Shown here piece by piece: positions 49,574 to 59,119 of a stretch of 64,000 nucleotides of DNA (within the stretch, counting starts at the first letter, position 1; every line of letters begins with the position of its first letter). The notes under the pieces were generated by a model, which worked only from the letters and a program-made list of their open reading frames with translations, was not told the DNA's origin and did not search any database. The stretch is from Spirosoma spitsbergense DSM 19989. GTDB taxonomy: Bacteria; Bacteroidota; Bacteroidia; Cytophagales; Spirosomataceae. Position numbers and translations under genes: made by a program. Where the stretch lies: NCBI RefSeq assembly GCF_000374085.1, contig NZ_KB893559.1, forward strand, positions 73,316 to 137,315, read 5' to 3'.

Positions 49574-52500
49574 TTAGTGTTTGTACATTCGTTTGACCCG
49601 GATATTTTGCATCCGTTCATCCGCTACAACCACAAAAAACGTACCGCCCGGCAGGCTGCTCACATCAACTACCACGGAATAAATTTTCCCGGCCCGCTCC
49701 AGCGTAGCCGTATAAAGCGTACTGCCGTTCAAATCGGTTAGCCGGACCGTAGGCAGTTGCAGTAAGGGTGTGGTAATGGGTACAGAAATGGTCAGTAGCT
49801 TCGTAGCCGGGTTTGGATAAACAGTTATATCCTCGTCGCTCGTGGTGGGTTCAGTTGCCAGAATCGTCAGGACCACTTCGCTGGAAATAGCCACTCCACA
49901 TCCGTTCACATTTCCCTGCACCGAATACCGACCTGATTGCACAACGGCGTATGTAGCACCCGTAGCGCCCGGAATGGGAACGCCATTCATAAGCCATTGA
50001 GTAGATGAAATAGCATTGGTCATCAGCGTAAAACCATTGGCCGTTACCATGGGCGTTTGGGGCGAATTTACGGACACGACCAATGCCGATGAACGAACAG
50101 GGGCGCAGGTATTGGCTACCTGCACAGCATAACTGCCCGCCGTAACGGCCGAAAAACTAGCCCCGGTGGCTCCGGCAATGGCTTGCCCATTGAGGAACCA
50201 CTGGTATGTTAGCCCGGTGCCCGTGTTGGCCTGTAAAGCCAAACTCGCCCCCTGACAGATACTAGTCGACCCGCCCGGTGTAATCGTGGCTGTTGCGGCC
50301 GTACTGGTCGTCGAACTAACGGGAGTTCGTTGCGGACTGGCGCAGTCGAGCGACCTGATTTTCATATTGTAGAAATAGTACCAGGCTGTTTTCAGCGTAT
50401 CGGTCGTCGTACCGGTGTTGAATAGTGACCCCTTAATCGTAACGACAGGTTGCTCCGTCTGTGTTTTCAACTGATACGGAAAACCATTTACACCCGCATT
50501 GCTCCGGAAAATTGAAGCTCCCCCCGCATAGTCAATGGTTATTTTATAGTCTCCAGCTGCGGGTATTTTCAAATTCAACGCATACACCGCCCCCTGATCA
50601 TCAGGATCATCGACCAACTGACTGTTCGTGGTGGCGGTAAGGCTCTGATTCCGGGTGGGGTTCACATCCAGCGTTACGCTTGAGATAGCGGTGTTATCGT
50701 ATTTGCGTACTGTAAATGTCAACTGACCGGGCGTACCAATGTAGAGCCGGGCACTCTGAATAACAATGGGTACGGTGGTTGAGATAAGCGGAGCCGGTCC
50801 AAAGTTCCCACTGTACGTCCCCCCCGTAAACACGGTTTTGCCAACCGGACCAATAACTCCCGATAAATCATTCAGCGCGGCATAAAACTGACCGGTGGCG
50901 GGTGAGGCCTTTACCGAAACCCTGTTGCCTGCTGCCAGCAGGCTTCCCCCCGTTGGCGTATCGTACCAGAAAGCGGTTCCACCGCCCATATTCAGCAATG
51001 AAAAAACTGAGTCTGAGCCACAGCGGGTAGCGGAGAAAATACCGTTATTCGCAACAGGTGCACTCGTACGGGTTTCGGTAATACTGTTATTGGCAGCATT
51101 TTGATCGGTAGACAACCCGGTTGCTATAATGAATTTATATGTCTGGCCGGGGGCCAACGCAACCGTTGCCGGCAGGTTTAGTGCCAGCAAACCGTCCCGA
51201 AAAGCCAGCAGGTTAGGCAGTACACCCGTTAGTGTCGTTAACGGAATGTTGTTGGCATCGGTAATGGTCAGGCTAACCGGTACGTTGGTCTGACTGGCAG
51301 CTCCATAATTATGGATACGCACCGAAATAGCCACATCGCTGTTCGTTTGCCCACAGAAACTGGCTTCGGGCGAAAGGAGTGCCGAAGCCCCCACATCATT
51401 ACTTGTTTGGACTACATCAATTACATAATCCTGCGTTTCGCCGTTGCCATAACTACCGCAGGCTACCACATCAGCGGCATTAGCGGTCTCAACAGCTACG
51501 ACCCTAAACCGAACAATTTGTCCATTCTGGACGCTGGCCGGGATAGCAACCGTTGTTGAGAAAACCCCTGCATTGGTCAAGACGCCCGATATAGCCACGG
51601 TTTCACCGGCATCATCGAAACTGCCATTCAAGTTCCAGTCGGCAAACGCTTTAACGACAACGTTTTTGGCGGCTCCACAAGTACCCAGCGTAACTGTCAA
51701 TGGAATCTGCTGACTGGACTGAACAGTCGTTGTTTCCGTGAAACTAGTGTACGATGTGCAGCCAGATGCTCCAGCCCGGTCGATGCTACCGAACTGCAAC
51801 CGGTTTATTTTCGTATCGGCCGTTGAGGCTGGTGCTGAAGCGCAATAAGCGGTACCACCGATGCCACTCATCAACAAAGCATAATCCTGTTTGGCACCAC
51901 TCAGGGTACCTTTATGCGTAACTGTCACCGTATAGGTTTTTCCCGGAACGGGTGTGGCCAGGAGTACCTGCTCTACATTGTCGCGAATATTATCGCCCCT
52001 TGTGGCGGCATTGGCCGGATTGGCCGGATCGAGTATCCAGGGTAGCGCAGTCGCTGTACCGTCGCTGATACGAATATCGAGGTCGTTAACGAGTTTGGGC
52101 GTTCTGTCATTGAGTGTTGTACTGGCCGTACCGGCGGGATCAGTCCAGCAAATGGTTGATACGAGCGGGCCCCGCCCAGAAGCTACCACAGTGAACGAAT
52201 AGGGTTGCCCCTGCGTGAGCGTTCGTTCATTGAGCAAATAGTTGTTATCCGTATTCAGAATGACCCGCCCGGCCCGTTCCATGTTCAGCAAACCAAAGCC
52301 ATTCTGATAGTCGGGACCGGGTGCCGAACCAGCCTCATCGGCGGTGTGAAGTGCCAGTCCTTTCAGCGTGGAAGAACGCAGGTATTGCCCGTTATTTCGT
52401 TGCGAAAACAGTTCCTGGAGTAACAGCAATGACCCCGCTACATTGGGCGATGACATGGACGTGCCGCTGTACACCACATAAGCACTATCACTCTCCGAAC

Positions 52501-53626
52501 TGGACGATAAAACGCTAACCCCTATACCTGCTAAATCAGGCTTGATTCGGCCATCATCAGTAGGCCCCCAACTGGTAAAACCACTCAAAACAACATCGGA
52601 AGGCTGATTATACCCATAATTCAGGTTGCTTATGGCGGATACGGTCAGAATATTTTTAGCATTACCGTAAGTGGGAATCTGGTCGTACCCATTTTGATTG
52701 GCGCGGGCATCAGTACTGGTTTTGTTACTACTGCCAAGGTAATAAGGCTGCCCGGCTGCTGGCCCGTTGGAGCCGTGATCATTACCCGACGATTTCACAA
52801 TGAGGTAGTAAGGGGCATTTTGAGCAATCTGGTCCCAGGTAACGGCCGAACTATTGTACAGGCCGAACTTATAATCCTCTGTTTTACTGATCAACGTGTC
52901 ACCCCACCATTCCCATTGTATAGCCCCCGTACGGGTATCGCTGAATACCCACCCTGCATTCGAGCCGTAGGAGTGGTTAGAAACCAGAAGGTTAGGCGCA
53001 GCCGCGCTCATTTCGGTAACGTCATTACTGAAATCGTACGCCCGAAGATTGGTACCGAAAGCCATACCTTTTACCAGCGGGTTCACACCAGCCGCCATCA
53101 TGATACCCGAAACGTGCGTGGCGTGGCTGGATAAGGTAGTGGCGTTATCAATCTGGGCAACGCGGCTGGCGGCTGTACCATTGCTAAACTCAACGTGCGT
53201 TGTGCGTACCTTACCCCCATCCCAAATACCCAGTTTGTCCTTCAACGTACTGCCAGAGAGTGAAACACCTAGGCTACCTCCGGCATACAACGAAGTGGTA
53301 CGGGTACTGATGGCAGCCTGCGTTGTGCTATAGGTAGCATCATACAGTAGCTCGCCCGTAGGGGTAATACCGCGCAGCATCATAACCCTGCCCGTTGGCG
53401 ACCGTTGTTCGAGCGGGCGGTTTAGCCGCTGTGCTTCCGTTATTGCCTTCTGGTAATTTTGGGTCTGGATTTGCTCAATGGATTGTTGCAAACCCTTCTG
53501 TATTGCTTGTTGCCGGGCACTGTACTGGGGTAAAGGCTGGGGTTGAGCAAGCAAACAAGTACTGATGAGGAGTAGAAAAAGAGTACTCTGTATCCAGGGC
53601 TTAAACAACCGAAAACGTTTACACAT
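49574..53626 (-). CDS. large S8 peptidase with GEVED-type module and T9SS sorting domain
   Basis: 1350 residues, signal peptide MCKRFRLFKPWIQSTLFLLL ending near LLAQ. Triad: Asp in LGIWDGGKVRTTHVEF, His in SSHATHVSGIMMAAG and Ser in YSGTSMSSPNVAGSLLLLQ. Jelly-roll domain (LVNDLDIRISDGTATALPW), then a GEVED-like module (VVKAFADWNLNGSFDDAGE), CARDB-like and Ig-like modules (YQWFLNGQAIAGATG, TQWLMNGVPIPGATG), and a type A sorting domain (VYPNPATKLLTISV). Secreted through T9SS and attached or released at the surface. Tandem paralogue of 46706-49492, with the same catalytic architecture but longer adhesion region. Confidence 0.92.
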   Translation of the reverse strand: MCKRFRLFKPWIQSTLFLLLISTCLLAQPQPLPQYSARQQAIQKGLQQSIEQIQTQNYQKAITEAQRLNRPLEQRSPTGRVMMLRGITPTGELLYDATYSTTQAAISTRTTSLYAGGSLGVSLSGSTLKDKLGIWDGGKVRTTHVEFSNGTAASRVAQIDNATTLSSHATHVSGIMMAAGVNPLVKGMAFGTNLRAYDFSNDVTEMSAAAPNLLVSNHSYGSNAGWVFSDTRTGAIQWEWWGDTLISKTEDYKFGLYNSSAVTWDQIAQNAPYYLIVKSSGNDHGSNGPAAGQPYYLGSSNKTSTDARANQNGYDQIPTYGNAKNILTVSAISNLNYGYNQPSDVVLSGFTSWGPTDDGRIKPDLAGIGVSVLSSSSESDSAYVVYSGTSMSSPNVAGSLLLLQELFSQRNNGQYLRSSTLKGLALHTADEAGSAPGPDYQNGFGLLNMERAGRVILNTDNNYLLNERTLTQGQPYSFTVVASGRGPLVSTICWTDPAGTASTTLNDRTPKLVNDLDIRISDGTATALPWILDPANPANAATRGDNIRDNVEQVLLATPVPGKTYTVTVTHKGTLSGAKQDYALLMSGIGGTAYCASAPASTADTKINRLQFGSIDRAGASGCTSYTSFTETTTVQSSQQIPLTVTLGTCGAAKNVVVKAFADWNLNGSFDDAGETVAISGVLTNAGVFSTTVAIPASVQNGQIVRFRVVAVETANAADVVACGSYGNGETQDYVIDVVQTSNDVGASALLSPEASFCGQTNSDVAISVRIHNYGAASQTNVPVSLTITDANNIPLTTLTGVLPNLLAFRDGLLALNLPATVALAPGQTYKFIIATGLSTDQNAANNSITETRTSAPVANNGIFSATRCGSDSVFSLLNMGGGTAFWYDTPTGGSLLAAGNRVSVKASPATGQFYAALNDLSGVIGPVGKTVFTGGTYSGNFGPAPLISTTVPIVIQSARLYIGTPGQLTFTVRKYDNTAISSVTLDVNPTRNQSLTATTNSQLVDDPDDQGAVYALNLKIPAAGDYKITIDYAGGASIFRSNAGVNGFPYQLKTQTEQPVVTIKGSLFNTGTTTDTLKTAWYYFYNMKIRSLDCASPQRTPVSSTTSTAATATITPGGSTSICQGASLALQANTGTGLTYQWFLNGQAIAGATGASFSAVTAGSYAVQVANTCAPVRSSALVVSVNSPQTPMVTANGFTLMTNAISSTQWLMNGVPIPGATGATYAVVQSGRYSVQGNVNGCGVAISSEVVLTILATEPTTSDEDITVYPNPATKLLTISVPITTPLLQLPTVRLTDLNGSTLYTATLERAGKIYSVVVDVSSLPGGTFFVVVADERMQNIRVKRMYKH

Positions 53627-53867
53627 AGCAAAAAAGTACCTGACGGCCTCCAGTCAATTATATACAATACATACGGGAAAGGAGTGGTTCCCGTTGCGCC
53701 AGAACGGGATATTGACAATCATTAATGAATTTTTAATTAACCGAATCACCCGATTTATCCACCTCCTGTCGTACCAAAATCAATACATCCAGATAAATCA
53801 ATTTGTTTTACAATACGGGTCGAAATAAGGAACGGGCCAATCAATAATGGAAGAAAACACCGGGCCA

Positions 53868-55208
53868 TTACAGGCCCGTGTAGCTAAACGGCGTGATGGC
53901 TCTAAGTTCCGTTTTGACGGCATTCGACACGTTTAGCTCATCAATAAATTGCCGGATTGTATCCGCCGTAATTTTCTGATTGGTACGGGTTAACGCTTTC
54001 AGGGCCTCGTAGGGTTGCGGATAGCCTTCGCGCCGAAGAACAGTCTGGATTCCTTCGGCCACCACTGCCCAGTTATCTTCGAGGTCAGCGTTCAGGGCGG
54101 CAACGTTCAGCTCCAGTTTATCCAGACCTTTCAGGAGCGATTTCAACGCAATAACCGAATGCGCGAAAGGGATGCCGATGTTGCGCAAAACGGTCGAGTC
54201 GGTCAGGTCGCGCTGAAGCCGGGAGATAGGTAGTTTTGCCGACAGGTGTTCAAACAGCGCATTGGCAATGCCCAGATTTCCCTCCGAATTTTCAAAGTCA
54301 ATCGGATTCACTTTGTGCGGCATGGCCGATGAGCCAACCTCCCCTTCTTTCAGCTTCTGCTTGAAATAATTCATGGACACGTAGGTCCACATATCGCGGT
54401 CGAGGTCAATCAGGATGGTGTTTAGCCGCTTGAACGCATCGAGTGCAGCGGCCAGCATATCGTAGTGTTCAATCTGAGTCGTAAACTGACTGCGAACCAT
54501 ACCCAGGCTTTCCACAAACTTATCCCCAAACCGTTTCCAGTCCTCATTGGGGTACGCTACATGATGGGCGTTGAAATTTCCGGTTGCTCCACCAAACTTG
54601 GCCGCCGTCGGAATAGCAGCCAGTAAATGCAACTGCTTCTCAATCCGTTCCACAAACACGGAAATCTCCTTACCCAATCGCGTTGGCGAAGCGGGCTGAC
54701 CGTGCGTGCGGGCCAGCATAGGGATGTTTTCCCACTGTTCGGCCAGCGTTTGCAGCCGCATAAACACCTGTCGATAGAGGGGTTCAATTTCGGTATCGAG
54801 CGCATCGCGCAACAGCAGTGGGATAGCCGTGTTGTTGATGTCCTGTGAGGTCAGACCGAAGTGAACAAACTCCAGAAAAGGTTCTACCGGTGAGCCTTTC
54901 AGCTTTTCTTTAATAAAATACTCAACTGCTTTTACGTCGTGGTTGGTCGTTTTCTCAATTTCTTTGATCCGCAGCGCATCCCCTTCGGTAAAGTTTTCAT
55001 ATAGCGCCCGCAGGGACGGAAACTCAGCCGGGTCCACACCCGTCAGTTGCGGAACGGGCCACTCCCGCAGCGCAATAAAGTATTCAATTTCAATACGTAC
55101 GCGGTAGCGGATTAAGCCTAATTCCGAAAAATAGGGAGCAAGGGCGTTAACCTGAGACCGGTAACGACCGTCGACCGGCGAGATAGCCGTTAATGGAGAG
55201 AGCGTCAT
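53868..55208 (-). CDS. purB: adenylosuccinate lyase
   Basis: 446 residues from the ATG at 55206-55208 (MTLSPLTAISPVDGRYRSQV); 13 further upstream codons are open but non-conserved. Superfamily motifs: TSQDINNTAIPLLLRDAL, MLARTHGQPASPTRLGKE, and the signature loop GSSAMPHKVNPIDFENSEGN. The PurB group with the N-terminal SPVDGRY belongs to the E. coli type. Catalyses two steps: SAICAR to AICAR and adenylosuccinate to AMP, each releasing fumarate. TCATTGA-type repeat words fill the 62 bp upstream. Confidence 0.96.
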   Translation of the reverse strand: MTLSPLTAISPVDGRYRSQVNALAPYFSELGLIRYRVRIEIEYFIALREWPVPQLTGVDPAEFPSLRALYENFTEGDALRIKEIEKTTNHDVKAVEYFIKEKLKGSPVEPFLEFVHFGLTSQDINNTAIPLLLRDALDTEIEPLYRQVFMRLQTLAEQWENIPMLARTHGQPASPTRLGKEISVFVERIEKQLHLLAAIPTAAKFGGATGNFNAHHVAYPNEDWKRFGDKFVESLGMVRSQFTTQIEHYDMLAAALDAFKRLNTILIDLDRDMWTYVSMNYFKQKLKEGEVGSSAMPHKVNPIDFENSEGNLGIANALFEHLSAKLPISRLQRDLTDSTVLRNIGIPFAHSVIALKSLLKGLDKLELNVAALNADLEDNWAVVAEGIQTVLRREGYPQPYEALKALTRTNQKITADTIRQFIDELNVSNAVKTELRAITPFSYTGL

Positions 55209-55311
55209 TTCTACAGTTCTTATCATTTGATGGGCATTCTTAGTCATTTGCTGTCGGAAGGGGTACTATCAATGACAATACATGACTATTAATGACCGCG
55301 AATGACAGGTT

Positions 55312-56643
55312 TCAAAAAGGATTCAGGTACAGGCCAATCCCCATCCAGGAGGTTTGCTGTTGTTCAAACTGGCTATAGGGCCGGAATCCGGAGTAGCCTT
55401 CGAGCATAAAAGTCAGGTTATTCTGCGTCCGGCCCAACTCGAAGCCAATCCCTCCGTGAATACCGGGTCTGAAATCGGTTTGCTGCCAGAATTTCACATC
55501 AACGCCCCCCACTAGTCGAGTTGCTTTCGTAGATGGCCTTTTATAGAACGTGCCGAGTTGCGCACTTAGGAGCTTTCGCTCCTCCGATTTTCGCAGCACT
55601 ATACCGGCTCCACCGTACAGCCGCCAGTTATTTACAGTGCGGCTATAGGTAAAGTCCAGCAATTCATAATTAACCGAATTGGGCGAGGGAGCCGTTATTT
55701 TATTCCGATAGATGTAATCATCACCCAGGTGCGACGACAGGTGATAAACCCGGATGCGGTAGTTGTTTTCGTTTCGCCGGATGTTGTAAATGATACTGAC
55801 TTTATAATCCGTATTGACGATGCGCCGGGCGGCTTTGTTAGTTACGTCATCACGAAAGGCTTCAAACTGGGTAAAGGAAGCCAAATCCAGCACCCATTCT
55901 TCCGAGTGGCCGGGCTGGGTAGTACGACGGTAGAAAGGCTTGGCAAAGCCAAAGGCAAACGGCACAAAACTACCCTTATATTTCTGGCCTTCTATCCAGT
56001 AACCAGGCAGGAAACTTCCGTACGTCTGGGCCTCCAGCGGGTCCAGTATTATTGGCTCGAACAGGTGCCCTTTCGGCAGAAATTCCCCCTGCGCCCGTAC
56101 AACGGCCGGTGCAACCGCAACGGCTGTTCCCGGCTCCATACTTCGGGGGTCAACCGACTTACGGGCGGCCTTCTTCTCCCGCCGAACCCGGCGTACCTCT
56201 TCTGCTTCAGCCGGTTTCTCCGTCGTGATGGCAGGCGTATCAACCGGAGTGGGGGTCGGAGTTACTTCGGCTGGGGCTGGTTCGGGTGTTTTCTCTTTTT
56301 TACGCTTTACCTTTTTCTCCTTCTCTACCGGTTCTGCCGGGGTATTTACCACAGCATCCGGTTGGCTAACGGGCGGTGTATTAACAACTGGTTCGGCAGC
56401 AGGTTGCGGCTGATTTCCTTCCTTAGCCGCTTTTTTAGCCTGTCGCTGACGTTCCTTTTCGGCCTGTTTAGCTTCGTAATCCCGCTGCTTTTGAGCCATT
56501 TCAGCCTTAATTTTTTGTTGTCGCTGAATTTCTTCCGCTATTTTTTCTTTTTGTCGCTGCTGGGCGGGGGTTAAGGCTTGTTGCGCCGAAGCCCAGCTTA
56601 CGGCAAAAAAACTAAGGAAAAGGACCAATACAGTTTTTTTCAT
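55312..56643 (-). CDS. hypothetical exported protein: coiled coil, Pro-rich linker, beta domain
   Basis: 443 residues, signal peptide MKKTVLVLFLSFFAVSWASA. Residues about 22-75 form a highly charged helix (KIAEEIQRQQKIKAEMAQKQ, RDYEAKQAEKERQRQAKKAA). Residues 75-160 are a low-complexity Pro/Glu/Lys linker (PAPAEVTPTPTPVDTPAI). From about 185 to the end it is beta-rich and aromatic (HLFEPIILDPLEAQTYGSFL, YKVSIIYNIRRNENNYRIRV, GIHGGIGFELGRTQ, ending GIGLYLNPF), probably an outer-membrane barrel. I do not recognise the family. A periplasm-spanning coiled coil fused to a barrel would tether the outer membrane. Follows the M20 gene by 49 bp. Confidence 0.65.
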   Translation of the reverse strand: MKKTVLVLFLSFFAVSWASAQQALTPAQQRQKEKIAEEIQRQQKIKAEMAQKQRDYEAKQAEKERQRQAKKAAKEGNQPQPAAEPVVNTPPVSQPDAVVNTPAEPVEKEKKVKRKKEKTPEPAPAEVTPTPTPVDTPAITTEKPAEAEEVRRVRREKKAARKSVDPRSMEPGTAVAVAPAVVRAQGEFLPKGHLFEPIILDPLEAQTYGSFLPGYWIEGQKYKGSFVPFAFGFAKPFYRRTTQPGHSEEWVLDLASFTQFEAFRDDVTNKAARRIVNTDYKVSIIYNIRRNENNYRIRVYHLSSHLGDDYIYRNKITAPSPNSVNYELLDFTYSRTVNNWRLYGGAGIVLRKSEERKLLSAQLGTFYKRPSTKATRLVGGVDVKFWQQTDFRPGIHGGIGFELGRTQNNLTFMLEGYSGFRPYSQFEQQQTSWMGIGLYLNPF

Positions 56644-56692
56644 GGAGAAAACAGGGGGTCTTACGCCAGTTTTTGTGCGGTTTTTGCAAAAA

Positions 56693-58054
56693 TCACTGTT
56701 TCAGGGCTGCGTAATGTTTATAGAAATAGGGAATAGTTTCGATGCCTTTATAGAAATTGAACAGACCGTAACTTTCATTCGGCGAGTGCAACGCATCGCT
56801 ATCCAGACCAAAACCCATCAGGATAGATTTGATACCCAGCTCTTTCTCAAATAACGCCGTAATGGGAATACTCCCCCCACCCCGCGTCGGAATGGGCTTT
56901 TTACCCCAGGCATCTTCAAATGCTTTACTGGCTGCTTCAAACTCAACCGAATCAACAGGCGTTACGTACGGCATACCGCCGTGGTGGGGCGTTACCGTTA
57001 CGCTGACTCCAGCGGGTGCAATGGACAAAAAATGGGTCGTGAACAGTTCTGTGATTTGGTCGGGTGTCTGATTCGGTACTAACCGCATACTGATTTTGGC
57101 CGATGCCGTAGAGGGCAGCACGGTTTTGGCCCCTTCGCCCGTGTAGCCTCCCCAAATGCCGTTTACATCGAGGGTTGGCCGGATGGACGTACGTTCGTTG
57201 GTCGAATAACCGGACTCTCCCATCACATCGCCGATGGCCAGATCGCGTTTGTATTCCTCCAGATCGAACGGAGCCTTGGCTAATTCGGCCCGCTCGTCGT
57301 CACTCAAATCAGTCACTTTATCGTAAAAACCAGGCAGGGTGATACGCCCCTCTTCATCATGTAGGGAAGCAATCATTTCGCATAATACGTTGATTGGGTT
57401 CGCTACTCCCCCACCGTACACGCCGGAATGTAAATCACGATTGGGACCAGTAACTTTCACCTCCACGTATGATAAACCACGCAACCCGGTTTCGAGCGAT
57501 GGGGTTTCGTTGGATATAATACTCGTATCCGAAATCAGAATCACATCTCCCCGGAGCATTTCCTTATGCTCCTTCACAAATTCTCCCAAATGGTCGGAGC
57601 CAACTTCCTCCTCCCCTTCAATCATTACCTTTACATTACAGGGTAAGCCATCCGTAGCCACCATTGCTTCAATGGCTTTGATATGCATGTAAAATTGCCC
57701 TTTGTCGTCGCACGCTCCCCGTGCGTAAATCCGTTCGTTGCGAATGGTAGGTTCAAAAGGGGGCGTTTTCCAAAGCTCATACGGATCGGCGGGTTGTACA
57801 TCATAATGCCCATACACCAGAACTGTTGGTTTGCTGGCATCCACTATTTTTTCGGCGTATACGATGGGGTGGCCCGGTGTCTCGTAGAGCTTTGCTCCAT
57901 CCAGGCCGGCAGCCGTCAGTTTATCTTTCACAAACTCGGCGGCCCGGCGCACATCGGCTTTGAATGTTGAATCAGCGGAAACCGACGGGATTCGAAGTAA
58001 ATCAAGCAATTCATCCAGGAATCGCTGCTTGTTCTGTTCAAGGTAGTTAGTCAT
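56693..58054 (-). CDS. M20-family dipeptidase
   Basis: 453 residues from the ATG at 58052-58054 (MTNYLEQNKQRFLDELLDLL); the upstream extension is not conserved-looking. Zinc ligands and catalytic residues: VLVYGHYDVQPADPYELW (His, and catalytic Asp), YARGACDDKGQFYMHIKA (bridging Asp), MIEGEEEVGSDHL (Glu base and ligand) and LHSPNESYGLFNFYKG (last His ligand). A bacterial dimerisation lid is inserted at about 190-360. Matches the cytosolic nonspecific dipeptidase/CNDP-like subgroup, which splits dipeptides in the cytoplasm. Probably co-transcribed with 55312-56643. Confidence 0.92.
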   Translation of the reverse strand: MTNYLEQNKQRFLDELLDLLRIPSVSADSTFKADVRRAAEFVKDKLTAAGLDGAKLYETPGHPIVYAEKIVDASKPTVLVYGHYDVQPADPYELWKTPPFEPTIRNERIYARGACDDKGQFYMHIKAIEAMVATDGLPCNVKVMIEGEEEVGSDHLGEFVKEHKEMLRGDVILISDTSIISNETPSLETGLRGLSYVEVKVTGPNRDLHSGVYGGGVANPINVLCEMIASLHDEEGRITLPGFYDKVTDLSDDERAELAKAPFDLEEYKRDLAIGDVMGESGYSTNERTSIRPTLDVNGIWGGYTGEGAKTVLPSTASAKISMRLVPNQTPDQITELFTTHFLSIAPAGVSVTVTPHHGGMPYVTPVDSVEFEAASKAFEDAWGKKPIPTRGGGSIPITALFEKELGIKSILMGFGLDSDALHSPNESYGLFNFYKGIETIPYFYKHYAALKQ

Positions 58055-58295
58055 ATCTGGGCTTACAATAGCGGGCTGGCCAGGCTTGTTTGGGGTGTTA
58101 TAGTCGTTCAGCGTTGAAAAGATGTAAGAGAAAAGACTTACCACATTACCGTTCGTCTTCTCTGTCTCTTCTCACCGTTTCCTCTATAAAATCGGCCTTA
58201 TCGGCCCCAGGTCGGTCATCCATCAAAAAGTTCGCCCCGAAGTTACGCCTTTTTCGCGCAACGACGGGGCGTTGATTTCTATCAAACCAGGGAAT

Positions 58296-58952
58296 TTATT
58301 CCCCTTCTTTTTTACGAAAGCGGAAAAGTATCGTACGGCTTTCTTCACCACGCAGCAATCGGGCAATATTTTTCTGGTGAGTCAGTACAACCAGCAAAAA
58401 GACCACAAAGCCAAAAACGATTAACAGCGGGCTTTCCTGCTGGCCAAAAATTCGGAGTAACAACAGAACCGGGAAAGCCAGGGCAGCAATGATTGACCCC
58501 AGCGAAACATACTGCGAGGCAATAACCACCAGCAGAAAAACCCCGATACAGACCGCAGCCATCTCGGGGTGTGTAGCCAGCATCATACCCAATAAGGTAG
58601 CCACGCCTTTACCCCCTTTGAAATTGGCAAAAACGGGGTATAAATGCCCTATTACGGCGACAAGACCAAAAATGATCTTGAACGTCAGGATCTCTGTTTC
58701 GGAAATAATATTGACATGCCAGAGCAGGGTTGCCAAAATAGCAGCCGTGTACCCTTTCAGAACATCTACCAGCATAACGATAGTACCGGCTCGTTTTCCT
58801 AATACCCGGAAGGTATTGGTGGCCCCCGCATTACCACTTCCGTACTTACGAATATCCAGATTAAAAAATCCCTGACCATACCAAACGGCAGTCGGGATTG
58901 AACCCAATAGGTAAGCTACTACAATCGTGATACTAATTAATAGAACGTTCAT
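58296..58952 (-). CDS. plsY: acyl-phosphate glycerol-3-phosphate acyltransferase
   Basis: 218 residues, five membrane helices. PlsY motifs: motif 1 GSIPTAVWYGQGFFNLDIRK, glycerol-3-phosphate and phosphate loops YGSGNAGATNTFRVLGKRAG and GHLYPVFANFKGGKGVATLL. Transfers the acyl group from acyl-phosphate to glycerol-3-phosphate at the inner membrane, the first step of phospholipid synthesis. The C-terminal tail RGEESRTILFRFRKKEGE is basic and cytosolic. Single gene; plsX is not nearby. Confidence 0.95.
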   Translation of the reverse strand: MNVLLISITIVVAYLLGSIPTAVWYGQGFFNLDIRKYGSGNAGATNTFRVLGKRAGTIVMLVDVLKGYTAAILATLLWHVNIISETEILTFKIIFGLVAVIGHLYPVFANFKGGKGVATLLGMMLATHPEMAAVCIGVFLLVVIASQYVSLGSIIAALAFPVLLLLRIFGQQESPLLIVFGFVVFLLVVLTHQKNIARLLRGEESRTILFRFRKKEGE

Positions 58953-59119
58953 TAATTGGGTTCAGGCAAAGAGTGACATGACAAAAACCATGTGATTCGA
59001 GCGAATCTTTACGTATATGAGAAGAATGTAACCCCAAAATTAAGCGATTGTTACCAAACAGCCAACCTTTTTTGTCTTGTACTTTACTGTCCTTGTTTTC
59101 AGATTAATTGCCGGTTTTG

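Noticed and set aside
55729-56574. 281-aa plus-strand ORF
   Set aside because: Antisense of the coiled-coil/barrel gene; its Leu/Phe/Ser runs are the complement of Lys/Glu codons.
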